A DNA stretch of 64,000 nucleotides from Fasciolopsis buskii (lineage: Eukaryota; Platyhelminthes; Trematoda; Plagiorchiida; Fasciolidae): positions 132,244-196,243 of the forward strand of contig LUCM01001620.1 in assembly GCA_008360955.1 (NCBI GenBank), given 5' to 3'. Under the pieces are notes generated by a model. The model was not told the DNA's origin, made no database searches, and saw only the letters and a program-made list of their open reading frames with translations. Position numbers and translations under genes: made by a program. This document shows positions 13,547 to 28,500 of this stretch, one piece after another (position 1 is the first letter of the stretch; every line of letters starts with the position of its first letter).

Positions 13547-16500
13547 CTTTGGGAAAAAGAAAGAGGGAAATAAAATGTTTGCTGTATTCTAAGACAAAAC
13601 AATTCAAATCTCGGTAAAATTTGGGTTAAACGATTCCAGAAAAGAAACGAAATACTGTGAAAGTTTGGCTCGTCGAGATTTTGATGAGAAGTAGATGACG
13701 CAACTGCCGAGTGAAATTAGCTACATTCTACCAGTGAAACTAACCTGTATCATTTTCGTCAATTGACCGCGCTGTCGACTGTATTGCATCATAGTTTCGT
13801 AATAGATCGCTTAACAATTTGTCTTGGTTCTACAACATGGAACAGAATTGTTTGTGCTGATTCAGTTGTATGACGGAGGCCACGAAGGTGCATTTAGAAA
13901 TAAGAATAAAACGGCCTTATAATCTCTTTTACTGACCGAATGGAAATTACGTGCATTAAGGTTCAACCAGAGAGATAGTCACACTTACTTTTAGCTGTGT
14001 ATGTGTCAAACAAACCCCTTCGAATAAAGATAAGTAATTAATGGTGGAGGACTCAACACCTTTACGAACCAGAAACGGTCGAAGACATCGCCAAGGCAGC
14101 TGCAAACTGGTCGCTTCCGTCATTATCAATGACCACTCATTGAGGGAAATTTCGCCTGCCCGAGAAATGGTAAAAATCGGAGAAGCATATGCAAAAACGT
14201 AAAACATAGTTGTTATGATAATTACCATTGCGAAAGAAGGTTAGGCCACAAAGTATTTAACAAGAAAAGTTTGTTTTTAAGGAAATGATAAGCCAACAAC
14301 TTTTGTCTGGATAGTTATCCATGTCAGTAAAACGAGTCGACGAGAGGATGAAACCATTTAAATCTTTCCAGGTTGCAGGATTTAAGTTATGAGTAAAAAT
14401 AGGAGGCCAATCAAGATTTTACTTTCATTATCCTGACCCACCGTGTTCTCGACTTTGGTGCTGTGTCAAAGCATTGCATAAGCAAAAGAGAGAAAGGAAA
14501 CGAATGAAAACTAATTAATTAAAGAACTGAATAGAAAATGAAAGATCTTAATCGCAACAGCGTCATTGGCCAGGCAATGGAGCCATATCATACACTGTCT
14601 ACAACATTCCTTGAGGGGATCTCATGGATCCCAGACCGGTAGTCCATCTGTTGCTGCGTCGTCCGGTCTGCCGGTTAAGATTATCGCGCTTTATGCCCTT
14701 CCATCGATTGGTCGTCTGGACTTCATTTTTAACTAATAACTGCCTCGAAGAACAGCATACAAGAAGATAGTCGTTCTGTGGACATGCAGAAACATGTTCA
14801 ATACTGTTTCTAAAAATTAGAACATAGGTCCTAATACCCCAATCCTAATAGCTGAATTATCGAGAAAATTCTCTTAACATTCTACCAATATTACGGACAC
14901 AAAATCGTTCGAGCACCGAAAGTCTTCGCAGACCTGTTCTCAGCTGCCAGGTTCTTGAGCCGTATACTGGAACCAACATTGCTGTATCTGCATAAGGTCC
15001 ACATATGGTGTACAGCTATTGGCGCCACATTTCGATGAACAATAAATGAACCTTCGATAAACACAAAGGTATTTCCTATGGTGTGCGACTGTTTGTGGAG
15101 ACGCAAATGCCCAAGTGAATAAAACTGTCTGCCTCATCCCACTCTTTGTCTATAAAAACACGATTCGACTTTGAACCAATTAAATTTTGCAACTGCAATT
15201 TTCATTTCAGAGGCGCAAAGTGCACTCAAAAACATAGCTGCATTATCGATCAGAAGACGGAGAAAGGCTTCCAGCTAAATTGGGTCTTTGCTCAGTAGAA
15301 CAACGTCTTCCGCATATTCTAAGTTATATAAGTTTCTGTTTGAGCAAATATCACCGGCATTATTCTCACATGAAGTTAGGGTTATCTCTTTAACCATCAC
15401 AATGGCAAAACTGAAGACAGATGATGAAAACAAGAAATCTTGACGAAAGCTGCTACTCGTGGTGATCTCGGGTGAAAGATCGCTGTAGGCACGAACTTGG
15501 TATTGGTTGTTCGCATTAAGAGATTGGAAAAGCGAAGTGAATATTTCTGGTGCACCCTTTAACGACAGAAGGCAGCATGGAATGGCAAAAACAGGAACGC
15601 ATCGTTGGTGTTGTTGAAGTGCTCCAACCAGAAAAATCCGTAATATTTGAGATCTCAAAAGATAATGGATAAAAAGCACTAAAAGAAACACCTTAATGTC
15701 AAAATCAGAGACATTTCAACAGGGATTAAGAAAAGTGAAAACTAAACCTATTTGTATAGATTTGCTGCAAAGTCTTCCAGTGCACTTTGCTTGTATTAAA
15801 AATCCCACATCGGATGACTTATATGAAAACCCTTGAGCAAAAATTAAGATCATCCATTTCTGTTAAATTTCACACTTCGCTGATATCTTCATCGCGTCTC
15901 CATTTAGAAACAAAGGTTAGTTAACGTTCGTTGTACAAGCAGGATGGTTCCATCACTTCCTTTCTGTCACTACAATCCATGTGTGGGTCTTGTCAGTAGC
16001 ACCTTATCGAAAAATGATCTCAATGTGAGCAAGAAAGGGAAAGTTAAAGATGTCGTTTTTGGAACGGTTAACTTTCACTTTATTTTTGTTTACTTCGATC
16101 CACAGTTCGTCTGTGGCTTTGAAACTGTCCGTGTGTCCATGCCAAAATAGGAAATTGACTTGTGAGCTCAACACACTGGGAGCTAGTAGATGATGGCTCA
16201 TTTTTACGTGCTTCAAACAAGCGACTAGCACAACCATTTTGATTATTCATGCATCATAGTCAGAAGATTATTATACAGAACTAATGCTTCCTTAAGACAT
16301 TCAGTCAACAGGCAGCACACCTCCAACCAACCGCTTAAGAATGCTGCTAGTTGGCTGGATCATGGATTTTAGGCAGACGATTGGTGTACAGACTTCTCGT
16401 TGCAGCAGCTACGCACCGATCAAAACCAAGCAGCCCATTAATCGCATACAATCCAATTAGCTGCAACTAATTATGTGATCACAACCGTACGATGCGTTTG

Positions 16501-19500
16501 CTGTTAGTTCCATCTTTCTGAATAGTGTAGTTTGTAATTTAATGGGGATGTCGCAATGGTCAAGTTTGTTACCTATCGCCAGATGTCTTTACTCGTAAAC
16601 CTTGCACATATTAGTTTACAGACTGTATGTGTCTAATGGGGGCAACGTCAATCAGTTTCATAGTGATAACAGCGGATTAAATCTATAACCGCTGGGTGTT
16701 TCTATGCTCCATAGTTCTGAAGCTTAGCACATTTAAACTAGCACCGATTGGGTGACAATAAACAAACTCACCTTTTTTCAGTATGTCAGACTTGCGACAA
16801 GCATAGATTATCGCTTCTTGATGAATTAAAATTTGTTGCCAAAGTTTGACTAGAACGCTGTTGACAGCTTCCGATTTTGCTTTGATGGGGCTAGGCATTG
16901 GAGATAGAAAACTGTTTTAGTTAGGGAAACTAGCTTCGTTAAGCCTGAGATTTTCAAAGGTTATTTTCTATTCAAGATATTTCTAGCTCTGTCGAGTTAC
17001 TTTAAAACGTGCGGGTGGTGTAAACCGTAACGAAAGAAATTGATATTGAATTGGTACACCTCGAAATAGATTTTCACATGTGAACCATGAGCAACACTTG
17101 AAGATAGCTTTTGTGCACAATAGTAAGAGAATGTTAGGAATTGGGGGGTACAGATAATGAAATATTCACTTCCTCTCTTCGGAAAGCAGAAGATCTTTGC
17201 TTCGATCTTGAATCATAAAATCAAATTTCATTATGAAACTCTTGAATGATTTCCCCCTTATTATCCGTTGTTCAGTTGTTGTATAAATTCTGCCATCGAT
17301 AATACATGAATATCTAATAACGTTTGCCAAGCGAAGGATACTCTATTAGCGCATTTCCAGCTTAATGGACCTCGTTGGTTGGAGTATGCGAATCCCATTG
17401 CAAGCATGTTTACTAGATCGTGATTTGCTATCCGTTCGGAACGGAAGAAGCCAACTGGAGGTCAACATAAGAAATGGCAACTCACATTGAGAAAATGTAC
17501 AGCAAACTTATTTAAAATATCCGGACCAAACGACGTAAGGAGTGTATCGAAAACTCGATGCGCCATGTATTGGTTTTTTATTGTGAATGATATAATATTA
17601 ATAACACAGCGTTGTTGGTAGATGTAATGCGCCAACGTTTCGACTACCGTGGGTAGTCTTTCTCAAGGCAAGTTTTACAATCAAATGACTGAGGGAACGT
17701 TCACATGGCATGTGAACGTATATTCATCCTTTTCTCATCAAACAACAACACAGTGAGAAACACAGCTGCCAGTGGAGCCTGCCGTTCAATGCCACGCGAT
17801 TGTGACGATGAATTGGAAGCAACTAATTGCTTTAACTGACAGATATAGGCCAAATTATCATACTGAAAAGACTGCTTTATATTATTATAGAGAACTACAC
17901 AGAAAGGCCAGACTGTTTACTGAATTATATGGGAGATTATCTATCAGGCCACGGTGAGCTCAGAAATTACGAAAAAATAAAGCAAAATAGGTGGGTCTAT
18001 AAACTGTCATGCGGTAAACCTTTAAAAAGAAAAGTAGTCTAGCTGTGCAGCTGTCAACATAACTCTTAGGAATTTTAAGCTGAAGGCTACCGCGAATATG
18101 ACAGCTTGATCGAATTTAATCTATTTTGAGTCTTTCAAAATGCCTTGACTGAAAATGCACTCTTACGACCATTCATAAAGTAATCTCTATTTTGTAACAA
18201 ACAAATCAGACCGGAAAGAAGAGACTGAAAATACATTATCCCGATTAAATGGTGGCAGAAAATTTCATGCCTATTATCGCTAAGGGTAGTTGTTTTGATC
18301 CAACCACGAACACCTATTACAACACTACAAGTATTTCCATGGAGTGAAGAACATACATAGTAAATCAAGTAAGGTACACAGGTGAAAAATAGCTCATAAG
18401 CCGACAGCAGGTAACTGACTGCACAGAGCAAATATCTTGCGTTAGTCACCAGAATCTGAGTAGAAAAAAAAGAAAACAATTTGGGGTTTCATGAGTTCTG
18501 TCATGGTTTAATTTTACTTGTGTGATTAAATACGTCACCGTAAGGTCGTTCAGTTATCTCATTTTTTAGTCAAAAATCATTCATTCCACTTAGAAATGTG
18601 ACCATTACCAACAACCATATCGATCTCTAACAGTATTGTTAAACAAGTACAGAGTGATGTGCAATACATTGTTGGTACCTTGTGAGTCAAACGAGGATTC
18701 TGCGCACTGTACTAGATGTTCCTTCTTCTCCTACGTGTACCACATATTGTGGAACAGAAGATGACTTTTTGACAATCAAAATTACAACCCTCTTTTCATA
18801 AAACTCATTAACTACATTTGGAAAGGGAAGATAATAATAGAAAAATCTCTAAGGGAAACGCCCCTAATATAATTGGTTAACTAGCAGTTTTGACCCTATT
18901 TATTTGTAAGCTTATCACCCACTTTTCGTAACATAAAGTTTTGCTTTCGTAAATCATTCTTATTTCATTTACCCCACAATTTTGCCTATTGTGTGTCAAT
19001 AAATTGCCCAAGAGAAAGACAAAATATTGACTAACATTTATTAAAGTCTATGTTATGCCAAATAAAACACGGTTAAAGAATAAACACTAAACTCTCTATA
19101 TTACAGATTAAGAGTGAATACAAAAGTTTGCCTCGAAAGCATTAGACAAAATTTTCTTTCGTTCGAAAATTTCTCTGGAAATATGATGGTGACTTATTAA
19201 ATCAGAATTTTTAAAAATACTGAAACCATAATTCAGTAGCAACGTCGGGTTCAAAGCAACTCACTTAACTTCACTGCATGACTGACTGTTATTCCGTGCT
19301 ATTACTTCAATAGAAGATATTATCACTGGTTCATCAAGTGGGGCTTTTTGCTTCGCTTGTTCTTTGGCCGTTACAGTAACTTCGATTGGCTGTGCCAAAA
19401 TAAAACTGTTCGGGTTCATTTCCGCGGAGTGATCTCTAGTGAGATCTAATTGCAAATAAACACCGTCATTGCTTTGCAAGCCATAGTAGTCCACACTAGA

Positions 19501-22500
19501 GAAGATGGTAATTACGCGACCGGAATGGGTCTGCTGCCAGCCTTCTGGAAAACACTGATGTGATCGAACTATATATTGTATGCCCGTTCGTTTGATGAAA
19601 GAGTCGGTAACGTCTGGACCAAAATAGCATCCACCGCCTCGAAATGTGTTTGGACGGCAGCCGGGATTCACTTGAGGATCACTCCACAAGAGATTTAGTA
19701 GCTAATAGGGGTAAAAAATTGTTCGCCTTCAGAACCCAAGGAATAACTGACAAATGACTAGGGCAGGGACAGTATATAAAACCAGCTCCGTGCTACACAT
19801 ACGTTAAAATCTTTACTAAATCCACGACAGCACTGCGTAGCTTATCCGTCTTTGTTAGGAATTAATATCCATTCAAGTCAGTTCCACTTTATCTGAGACT
19901 AAAACTTGAGAGGGTTAATCGTGAGCCAAAAGTCAAATCCATTAATTCCCCATCAGTTCATTAAGCTTCAAAGTGCGCGATTCACCACCAATCCTTTACC
20001 AGTTTATTAATAAACCCGTTATGCATGAATGTGGTTTAAAGTCAGGGAATATCCACATACAACCTTAAGAAAATATTGATGGCTTTACTTCAGTAATATA
20101 GGAGATGGATCAATAGAACGGAGAACAAATCATCTTATCTAGGTTGAGGTCACCATGTATTGTGGTCGAATAGCTCATCAAGCGACAAAGAAATAATAAA
20201 TGAAATGTTTTTTTATTTTTTTTGAAAGAAGTATCAGTAGTGATCTCTCCTATTCCTTAGCTTTGCAGGCAGAAACCGAGAGGAAAACAGAAGAAAATGA
20301 ATGAATCACCGTAGTACTCGTTTGCAAGATTTGAATGACATTGTCACTAAAATTCACCATAATTGGTTTGTTGCACCGAAATTTCAAAAATCGTGAAAAT
20401 CAAGCTAATGGACGCCTGGAGAGTCATCCACATATTGAACAGTTCAAAGTTTGAACATATCACATAATGCGGTCATCACAAGATTTCGTCATTAAACTTG
20501 AAGTTCTCATAAGCGGGTTTTAGGATTTCTTAAGTACGCAAAATGCCCCATCGTGAGGTTATCCAGGATAAGCGAGAAAGTTTTGGTATGCGTCGATCGG
20601 AGAGCATCAAACTGCAGCGCGCACCTGTCGACTGGCTAGGCTAAAAGAGTCAAATCAACTAGGTTATCGGATGGCATTTCAATTGTGGCGTTCTTCGTAA
20701 CTTGTGTACCATGCGCTGCTGCCGCCGAGCTTCTTGCCACAATATAAAAGCCAGAGCTCATGTCATGTTTATGAACCAAGGTTCGGATATTGTAAACACT
20801 AAATTTTTAAACCGTAGAAGGCATTGTAAATAAGAACAAGGCGATAATAAGTATTGCTGTGTTTAGCTGTGATGAACCCTTTAGGGTACGAGAACTTCAG
20901 TTGTCCAGGCTGCAGCTGTTCTTCTAGTTTGTTTGTCACCGGGTAAACGTAAATGAATTCATTTCGTATTTCAACCATTTGTTTTGCCAGATACTTCTGA
21001 ACATTTTTAAAGTTCCCCGTCAATAGCATCATTTGGGTAATCAAAATCAGAATCCCAAAACACGCGGTTTACAAAGGGTTCCAAAATGCTCACACGAAAG
21101 TGCTTATGTCAGTCTAGGGGCAACCAAGATCCAGGCTGAAGAATAAGCCAGTGGGGGTGCTGCGACTACAAAAGCTCCGGGTTCATTTTTTGAGATTTAT
21201 TACTCATACTCTTACAGAAGTACATCAATCTTACGGCACAGACTCCTAGCCTGATCGCGTAGATTTTCATTGCTAAGCACTGACGATGTCTCCCGGCCCG
21301 GTGGGGAAATGTTTACGATTTAAACGACAAGCACAGCGTTCACAAACCTTTGAAAACATCCAACCTAAGCTGCAAAACACCAAAAAGTTGAAAAAAATTC
21401 AGATTAAACAACTTGATGGACCAACCATTTGGTGGTAGGAAAGGTAAATTAATAATAACTGCTAGTCCGAGTGAAGAATTTACTCACATTTTTCAGCAAA
21501 CCTCCAAAAATGAAAAGGTCACAGTCAAGGAAGATAGGAAACCATAGGTGGGGAAATTATATGTGGTACTGTTTTATCTTAAAGAGCGAAGCTTTCTTGA
21601 ATCTAACGATAGTTCCCTAAGGTTCTTCAGGTACATAAGAATGTGAAATGTCCACCTCAGAATTTCGTCCATATGCACCGCTAAGTAATTTACAAAACCA
21701 CTTTGACCAAGAGCAGATATCAAAAGAGGAGGAACTCCATAGGCGCAAGAGGAACTATGTGACGCCAATGAGAATCTGTGCACTACGAGAAAGACGGGAA
21801 ACCTGTAGATTCATGTGAATACAGCAAATATTATATGGCGTTTACTGATATATTCGGCATGACGCTAGGCCAACTTAATATTTTCCAAGGATCCTGTTAG
21901 TATTTCCCGCAGAACCTCGTTTCCTTTGCCGTTTCATATTTTACTGGGATTTCCATTAGCACTAACCTTATAAACATAGCAATATCTACTAACTGTATTT
22001 TCGATTAATTAACCTATGTAAGGCATAAACACAAACGCCTAAAGCGATGACCCAAGAACTTCTTCCATTCGGGCGACCACTATCATGGTTGATGAGTAAA
22101 TGAAGTTATTTCGAACGTAAAATATTTTCTAAGAAGACCATAATTAGACTAAAACAAAACTTGAGTGATTCAGGGTCACAGAGCTAAACTCAAGGAGAGA
22201 GTCAAATATTTTTAGTTATTCAACTGGAGTATTTCGATACAAATGTCAACAAAAAGTAAGGGCGAGAATTACCTGTTCCCAATCTTTGACGGATACCGTT
22301 TCCTCGCCATCAAAACGCGGGCTTAAAACAGAAGGAAACTATCGGAGAAAAATGGCAATACAGAGAATGAGGATGAAACTTCAAAATCCCCACTTGCCAT
22401 TGAGGTAGTCAAATGGTATTCAAGTATGTCAACTAACAGCAATGGTCCTCAAATACGCAAGGCGGTGATCGTTGATGCATGAGTTTTTTGGAAATGGTCG

Positions 22501-25500
22501 GGGTCGTTTGGAGATGGCACCTGGGTACTCCAAGAAAAATTATCCTTCCGTAAATCAAGACATCGTTGTTACCAAATTTGGTTACCTTTGGTAGTTTATG
22601 TACACACTAATATTCAATTATTTTTAAGATCTAAGGCGCACCGCAGTCACAATATCTACGAATTACGAATCACTCTTAGTTTCAGTGTTTAAATTTTGCC
22701 AAGTCCGCAACCAGCAGACGGAAATCCGAAACATTCTCTTGATAGTACAACTATTGCTCATTATTCTTTCTTAATGATTTCTACGAAGGCATCGTCGATT
22801 ATATGGCCTAATACCACTTTGCTCTACACGGTATTTGTTTTCGAGTAGGATAGATAGTCCGAGGGCAGTAAAAGTACGAGTTTCGAGTCAGCCTGAATCA
22901 TTTAACACAAGTAGTCATTCGTGACCGTGAACTTTTCTTGGTCTAGACCGAGATAGTTAACCTAATCAAGGAATATCAACGGAAGGTGTGAACGACAGTA
23001 CCTGATATCGACGTACTAAATTCTAATACAAACGAATGCAATGAACCATTGAAAAACGTTCTTGTACCTTGATACATCGGCAAAAATACATGAGTACTTA
23101 AATTTACATAATATTAATAATGAAGAGATTGAGATGTGTTTAACCAGCTGTAAGCTTCATGATTCAGGATTATATGAAAAAGCCTATACCCAGCCTTCAT
23201 CTCAAAAATAAATGATGGGCTCTGAAACCAAATATTACGAGCCCGCAATTTTCACACCCGAACACAACCTAGCCTAATGGCCGCGGCCTCGTGTCTTGAG
23301 TACTGGACATTTGCTTCATAATAAATAGAACTATAAGGCATTTTTGCAATAAAACTCCTGGATCTCTACGTCTTAGTTTTCCTAGTCTTATGAGTTAGCC
23401 ATAGTGGTTGACATTGAATGGACTGAAAATTACGATGCACAGGGTGTCACTGAAACTGAATGTAGCACAGACGGGTCTCGTTGCAAGACACCGTACTCAA
23501 ATTTTATCCTAGTGAAAAGATAATACAACAACGAAATACAAAAAATGTAATCACCTTTTTTCGATCCATCTCTTTTAAGTGGCTCATATCTGTATTGTTT
23601 GCAATTCCCCCGTGGCAGACCAGTATCACTTTATTGATTACACATGCGACCGGTATTCGACAGAATAAGTGAGAACACAAGGCAACAAGCTCGTCACTTT
23701 CAGTCTAAAAAATATTGACGAAACGATAAATTCGGAATGCATTTTCGATCACTGTTTTAAATTTTACTGCAATTAACCCGTAAGTATTGCTAAATGGACT
23801 GTACCGAATTAAAATCCCACTCTCAGTCCAGAAGGAAACGGAGCACACAAAAATCGCTCGCATTATCAAGTTCATTTGGTAAAAAATATTACGGTTTATC
23901 TTTAAACTTGCTTAAATTCACCCGTTAGAAAAATATTGCATAACAGTAGGAGTTGCAATTTATTTGGTTTTATCCATTGGCAGGATAGTGATAGCTTTAA
24001 TTTTACTGAAAAAATACTGGGAGCCGCCTAGCATTTCATTTGGAACTGTGAGTGACACTTAAGACTGAGCGATTCATCGGTTAGCCTTTCGGTTTGAATG
24101 TTTCCACGGCAAAACATCGGATAAGTGTCTGGTTCCAATACAGGAATGAAAATCGAAAAATTCCCGATTGAGTCTGATCCACTGACGTTTTATTTAACCA
24201 GACCTATGAGAAATGAATGAATACAGTGGAGGAAAGTGGCCAGTTTCCAAAAAACTGACTCCATTGGGTTTTTAAACGACTAAGTTTAGATACCCAAGCC
24301 TCCGAAATAAATAAAAATAATTGATGCGATGATTGCTGTTTGTGGTACAAAATAATAATTATTAACAAAGTATTAATAGAGTATTCTTTACCAGTGATCA
24401 TCAGTAATCTGAATGTACTTTAAAATCTCAAAAGCTACATAACAGCTTTCATCAGTTAAGATGAAACCGATTTAATCAAGACGAGTAAACATCAAATGCA
24501 GAACATGAGTTCAGTCGGAGTCCTTAAATGAGCTCGGTTGAACGGATTCTAGATGAAACGTAATAAATGGGTAGAGAAAATGCACATGTCACCCATTATA
24601 TCCATTTTTGCATGCCATTTGATAATGCTTCTCGATGATGAGGAAATAGGACATGAGAAACCTTCAGGTGCAGTTCCTAAAATTAAATCGATGCATAAAA
24701 TCATACTTAAAAAGTTTAGCGGGGATAAGTTGTAAAATTGTTGATGATGCAGCTCATATGCATAACGTGGAAATTTGCTTCAGAAGTAACTAAGTCCTAA
24801 GCTAATAGATAAAGCAAATAATCCAATGTAGATAAATTACCCAAAAATTGCATATTTATCACAGTTGGCGGTAGGTTTGAAATCAAGCGAAGTTATACAT
24901 AGTTCACTCTGCATCAGTTTACAGATACGTTAGTAAAAGCACCCTAAATACCCAAAAGATAATTGGAGTGGCTTATACGTTTTCAAAGACCAAAAACCAG
25001 GTATTTGATAGGGCGATTGCATTAAGGTTGAGAAAAATATAGTTTGAATATATGGTAACGTTGTAAGGAACTGAGTAGATTATCTACCACAAACTGTCAA
25101 AATCAAACTTGGTCAAGCGATAAGCAATAATCAAGCTAGTTTATAGAAAAGAATCTTAATCTCGAACCATTCTAATTCTCCAATTTAGTTTGGAATCCCA
25201 TCTAAATAATTCCAATGGTTCGTTGAACTAGTTTATTGAAATTGTTCTTCGTAATTATTAATCATAATGCATCCCATGCATGCATGTTGGTATTGAAGAC
25301 TGTGCTGTGAGGTGATTCATAAATACTGGGTTCTGTTAAACCTAGGAATATCATTGCACAACTCACAGTAGTTTGAAGTTATTTCGAAGTAAAGCATGAA
25401 GCGGTATATAGGGTTTTGCAGGCTATAAAGATTAAAGCGTACTAAGAATAACTGTGACTCACTGGAAATTTGAGGCGAATTTCTTTCTTGAAACCATAAC

Positions 25501-28500
25501 TGAGAGGTAAAAGGAAACATCAAAATAAGCTTTCGCTTTCCAATCGAATATATTTTTGATATCATACTCCAGATAGAAATTTATCATTTGTTTAACGGAC
25601 TCAAAACTAGTCAACGCTTTCATAGATGTGATCTCATTGTCGTCTCAGCGCACTCCCTAGCAGAATCTGCACTATCAAATGCGCTTCCTAACAAGAGTTG
25701 ATCGACCCATTACGTACACCAAAGTTGGGTGACATGATGATTTTATGAGAAAACACGAATGCCTGAGTAGATCAGCTTTCCTAGAAAAAGGCACGTCTAT
25801 GAGTCCCTTTTTGTTTAGATTCATGCCGTTTGGAAAGCACGGAACGGTTGAGCGCTCTCTGTGTAAGCCAATCATTGTTTATCGAAAGCATGAATTTCAA
25901 GCGATCCATTTTCCGGTACGCCAAATATTGTCCCTATCTTTGAGTCAGCAGTGGAACACATCGACCAAGCTGCAAATAACTACAAATGGCGGAGGTGTTT
26001 ATAACATTTCCGGTCTTACTAGGGTACTTCCCTATTCTCTGAACATGCATTAGTATTCACCAAACTTTCCATGTGCTTTGACGGGAATACGATACGGCGT
26101 CGGCTACATTACGATAAACCTTTGGAGCCAGCTAGTCTGTCAACTTTTCGAAGCACTGTAGTTTAAAGCTCGAACTGCTCCCATTTAATAGCATCAATGG
26201 CTATTGGCCGCTTACCTGCTGGCTTAGTGAATTATGGCCCGGGCAGTCCTATTTTGGGACTACGGTAGCCACTGTAATCAAAACTGGTTCAACACTGAAC
26301 ATGAACTGAAAACAAACCTACACAGGAATCGTGAACTCTGGCGCTCTCAAAGAGCAATAGAGAAAGAACATGCTATCGTTATGACGAATTCCGTTGAACT
26401 GTTTCATCTTGTCTGAACCACTTGTAGGAAAGCATTAAACGTGAACGAAACTATCTGTGAAATTGACGGTTTGCTCACTCACAAACAACATCCACCTCCT
26501 GTATGCTGAGTGGAACACTAAGTTACAGTCTAGCTGCTCGGCAACATCAGACCTTCTCATAGTTATTTTTGCACAACCCCCTATACTGTTTCAACGAGTC
26601 CGCTTTCTGAAGTGGAGACCCTTAAGGGAATTCAAATCTCAGGACCTCATAAGGTTCAGGGACCTGATGGTCTTTCAAAGCTATATGAGCTATTCAAAAC
26701 TTGAGAAAAGGAAATTCGGATTTTCGTCTGCGAGGTTTGGTGCCCGAGAAAGTTCCATCGTCTTGGGGAAATCGACTGTTGTCCACATGTTTAAGACAGG
26801 CTTGCAGTGTGTGCGCTAACAATACAGGTAGTAGCCTTATTTCAATGGCCTCCGTCCGTTAGTCCCCGCAGGTTGTACGAAAAGAGTGAAGGGCAGGCGC
26901 GTTAGAAATAAGCTGGGTTTCGCTCTTCTACAGGGTGTGCCGATCAAATCTTCACCCTGCGACAGGTACAAGAGCAGCATTTTACTCCTCAAAGGCCATT
27001 ATGTTCTTAAACATTCCCGCGGTTTTTGATTTTGCTTGTTTGGCTGTACTACGACGGTTTGTTGACGAATGTGATAAATGTCGGTCCCCAGAGAGATTTA
27101 CCATCATTCCTGGGGTTGGGTTAGGGCTTATGGCCAGCTTTCGCCACCGTTCGTCGTCTCCACTGGAGCACGTACGGCTGACCTATATCCCCATTTATAT
27201 CTAACTTTGCCACAGAGAATGTTCTACAGAACGCCTTACCCGGTCTTTTACACGATGTTGTTGAACTCCTCTCATGGTCAGTGATATCCCCTTGCTGAGC
27301 GACGATACGCAGCCAATATGCGTTGGACCACTTGGTGATTGAGAAATCCTTTGCAACTTTTAACTGCAAGGAATTTGTTCATGACTGGCAGGAGCTTGCG
27401 CCTGCACTCGCCCTTTGTGGAATTGGGCATTAGTTTGAGGTATCCCGGGAGTCTGATCACAGCCAGCGGAAAGGTCGGGGAGGATATCGCATCACGGATA
27501 TTTAGGTGTTGATATGATGCATCGAACTACACACAATGAATGTTATCATGATTATTCATTGTCTTAGAGGACCTCTACCAGACCTTCCTGTTCTTATGGT
27601 TGAGTGCCTAAAATAATCTTGTCATTGCATTCCATTCTCATTTGGAGGATAGCTTAAATTGCTTTTTTAGTTTGATAGAGATCAGACAACCTTTTTGCGA
27701 GATTAAATGAAGTTGAGCGGTCAGTAATGCGGGTCTCGCCGTCGGATTAGTAAGTTTTGCTACCGCCTGTCAAATGTTTCAACTTGTATTTCTAACAGAT
27801 CGATTCTCAATGCAGCACCCGGGGGAATGACTAACGGTGCTCAAGAGAACAAAGTCATGGAGCATGAACGTGTTGTAAGTTAGCCCAAACCTTCTTACTA
27901 ACGAGTAACGCTGATTCATACCCTTTTCATCTTCGCAGTCTTCTTTCAAATGCATTTAACTTTCGTTCGATGATAAATAAAGAGAGCGCAAACGTTTTTA
28001 CTCGTTACTATTATTATAGTCTATTAATATTATTATTATTACCGGAGAATGACTAGTAATTCAAAATTGGGAAAACAAAATTTTCTCGTTATTTGATTTA
28101 CTGTCCAATTTGGTGTTCGTTTCTTTCATTTGTCACGACCAAAGTGATTGCGGTTTTTCGCATGTCAGTCTTCCATGCACCTAACTGAAAGCAAGTCCGT
28201 GATTGTGAATGGCATGACATACAATTTGGCATTATTTTACAGCTGACAGAAATCAACTAAATAAAAGACCAGCAGGAATCCAGGGTGCATCGTGTAGACA
28301 TACAAGAATTGGTCTATTTCATACAGTAGGAATTTTATCAGCCGAACATACTTCAGTCTAGTGTTGAGATAATGACCTTTCACCAGAAGACGTGATGCGC
28401 TGTACTTTAGTAGAGAAACGGCACAATAACTTGGGCCTGATTCAAGCACTTACGATTTCAGATGAGTTTTGTCAAAACATTTTTGGCAGATTTCGGTGGA

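Noticed and set aside
18135..18479. Hydrophobic minus-strand open frame that could be membrane segments
   Set aside because: AT-rich intron DNA often gives Phe/Leu/Tyr-rich frames; no exon borders fit.
25675..26053. Open frames with a FRFMPFGKHG string resembling the LTR-retroelement RT block 'MPFGL'
   Set aside because: Only one short block fits and neighbouring RT motifs were not found, so it may be chance.
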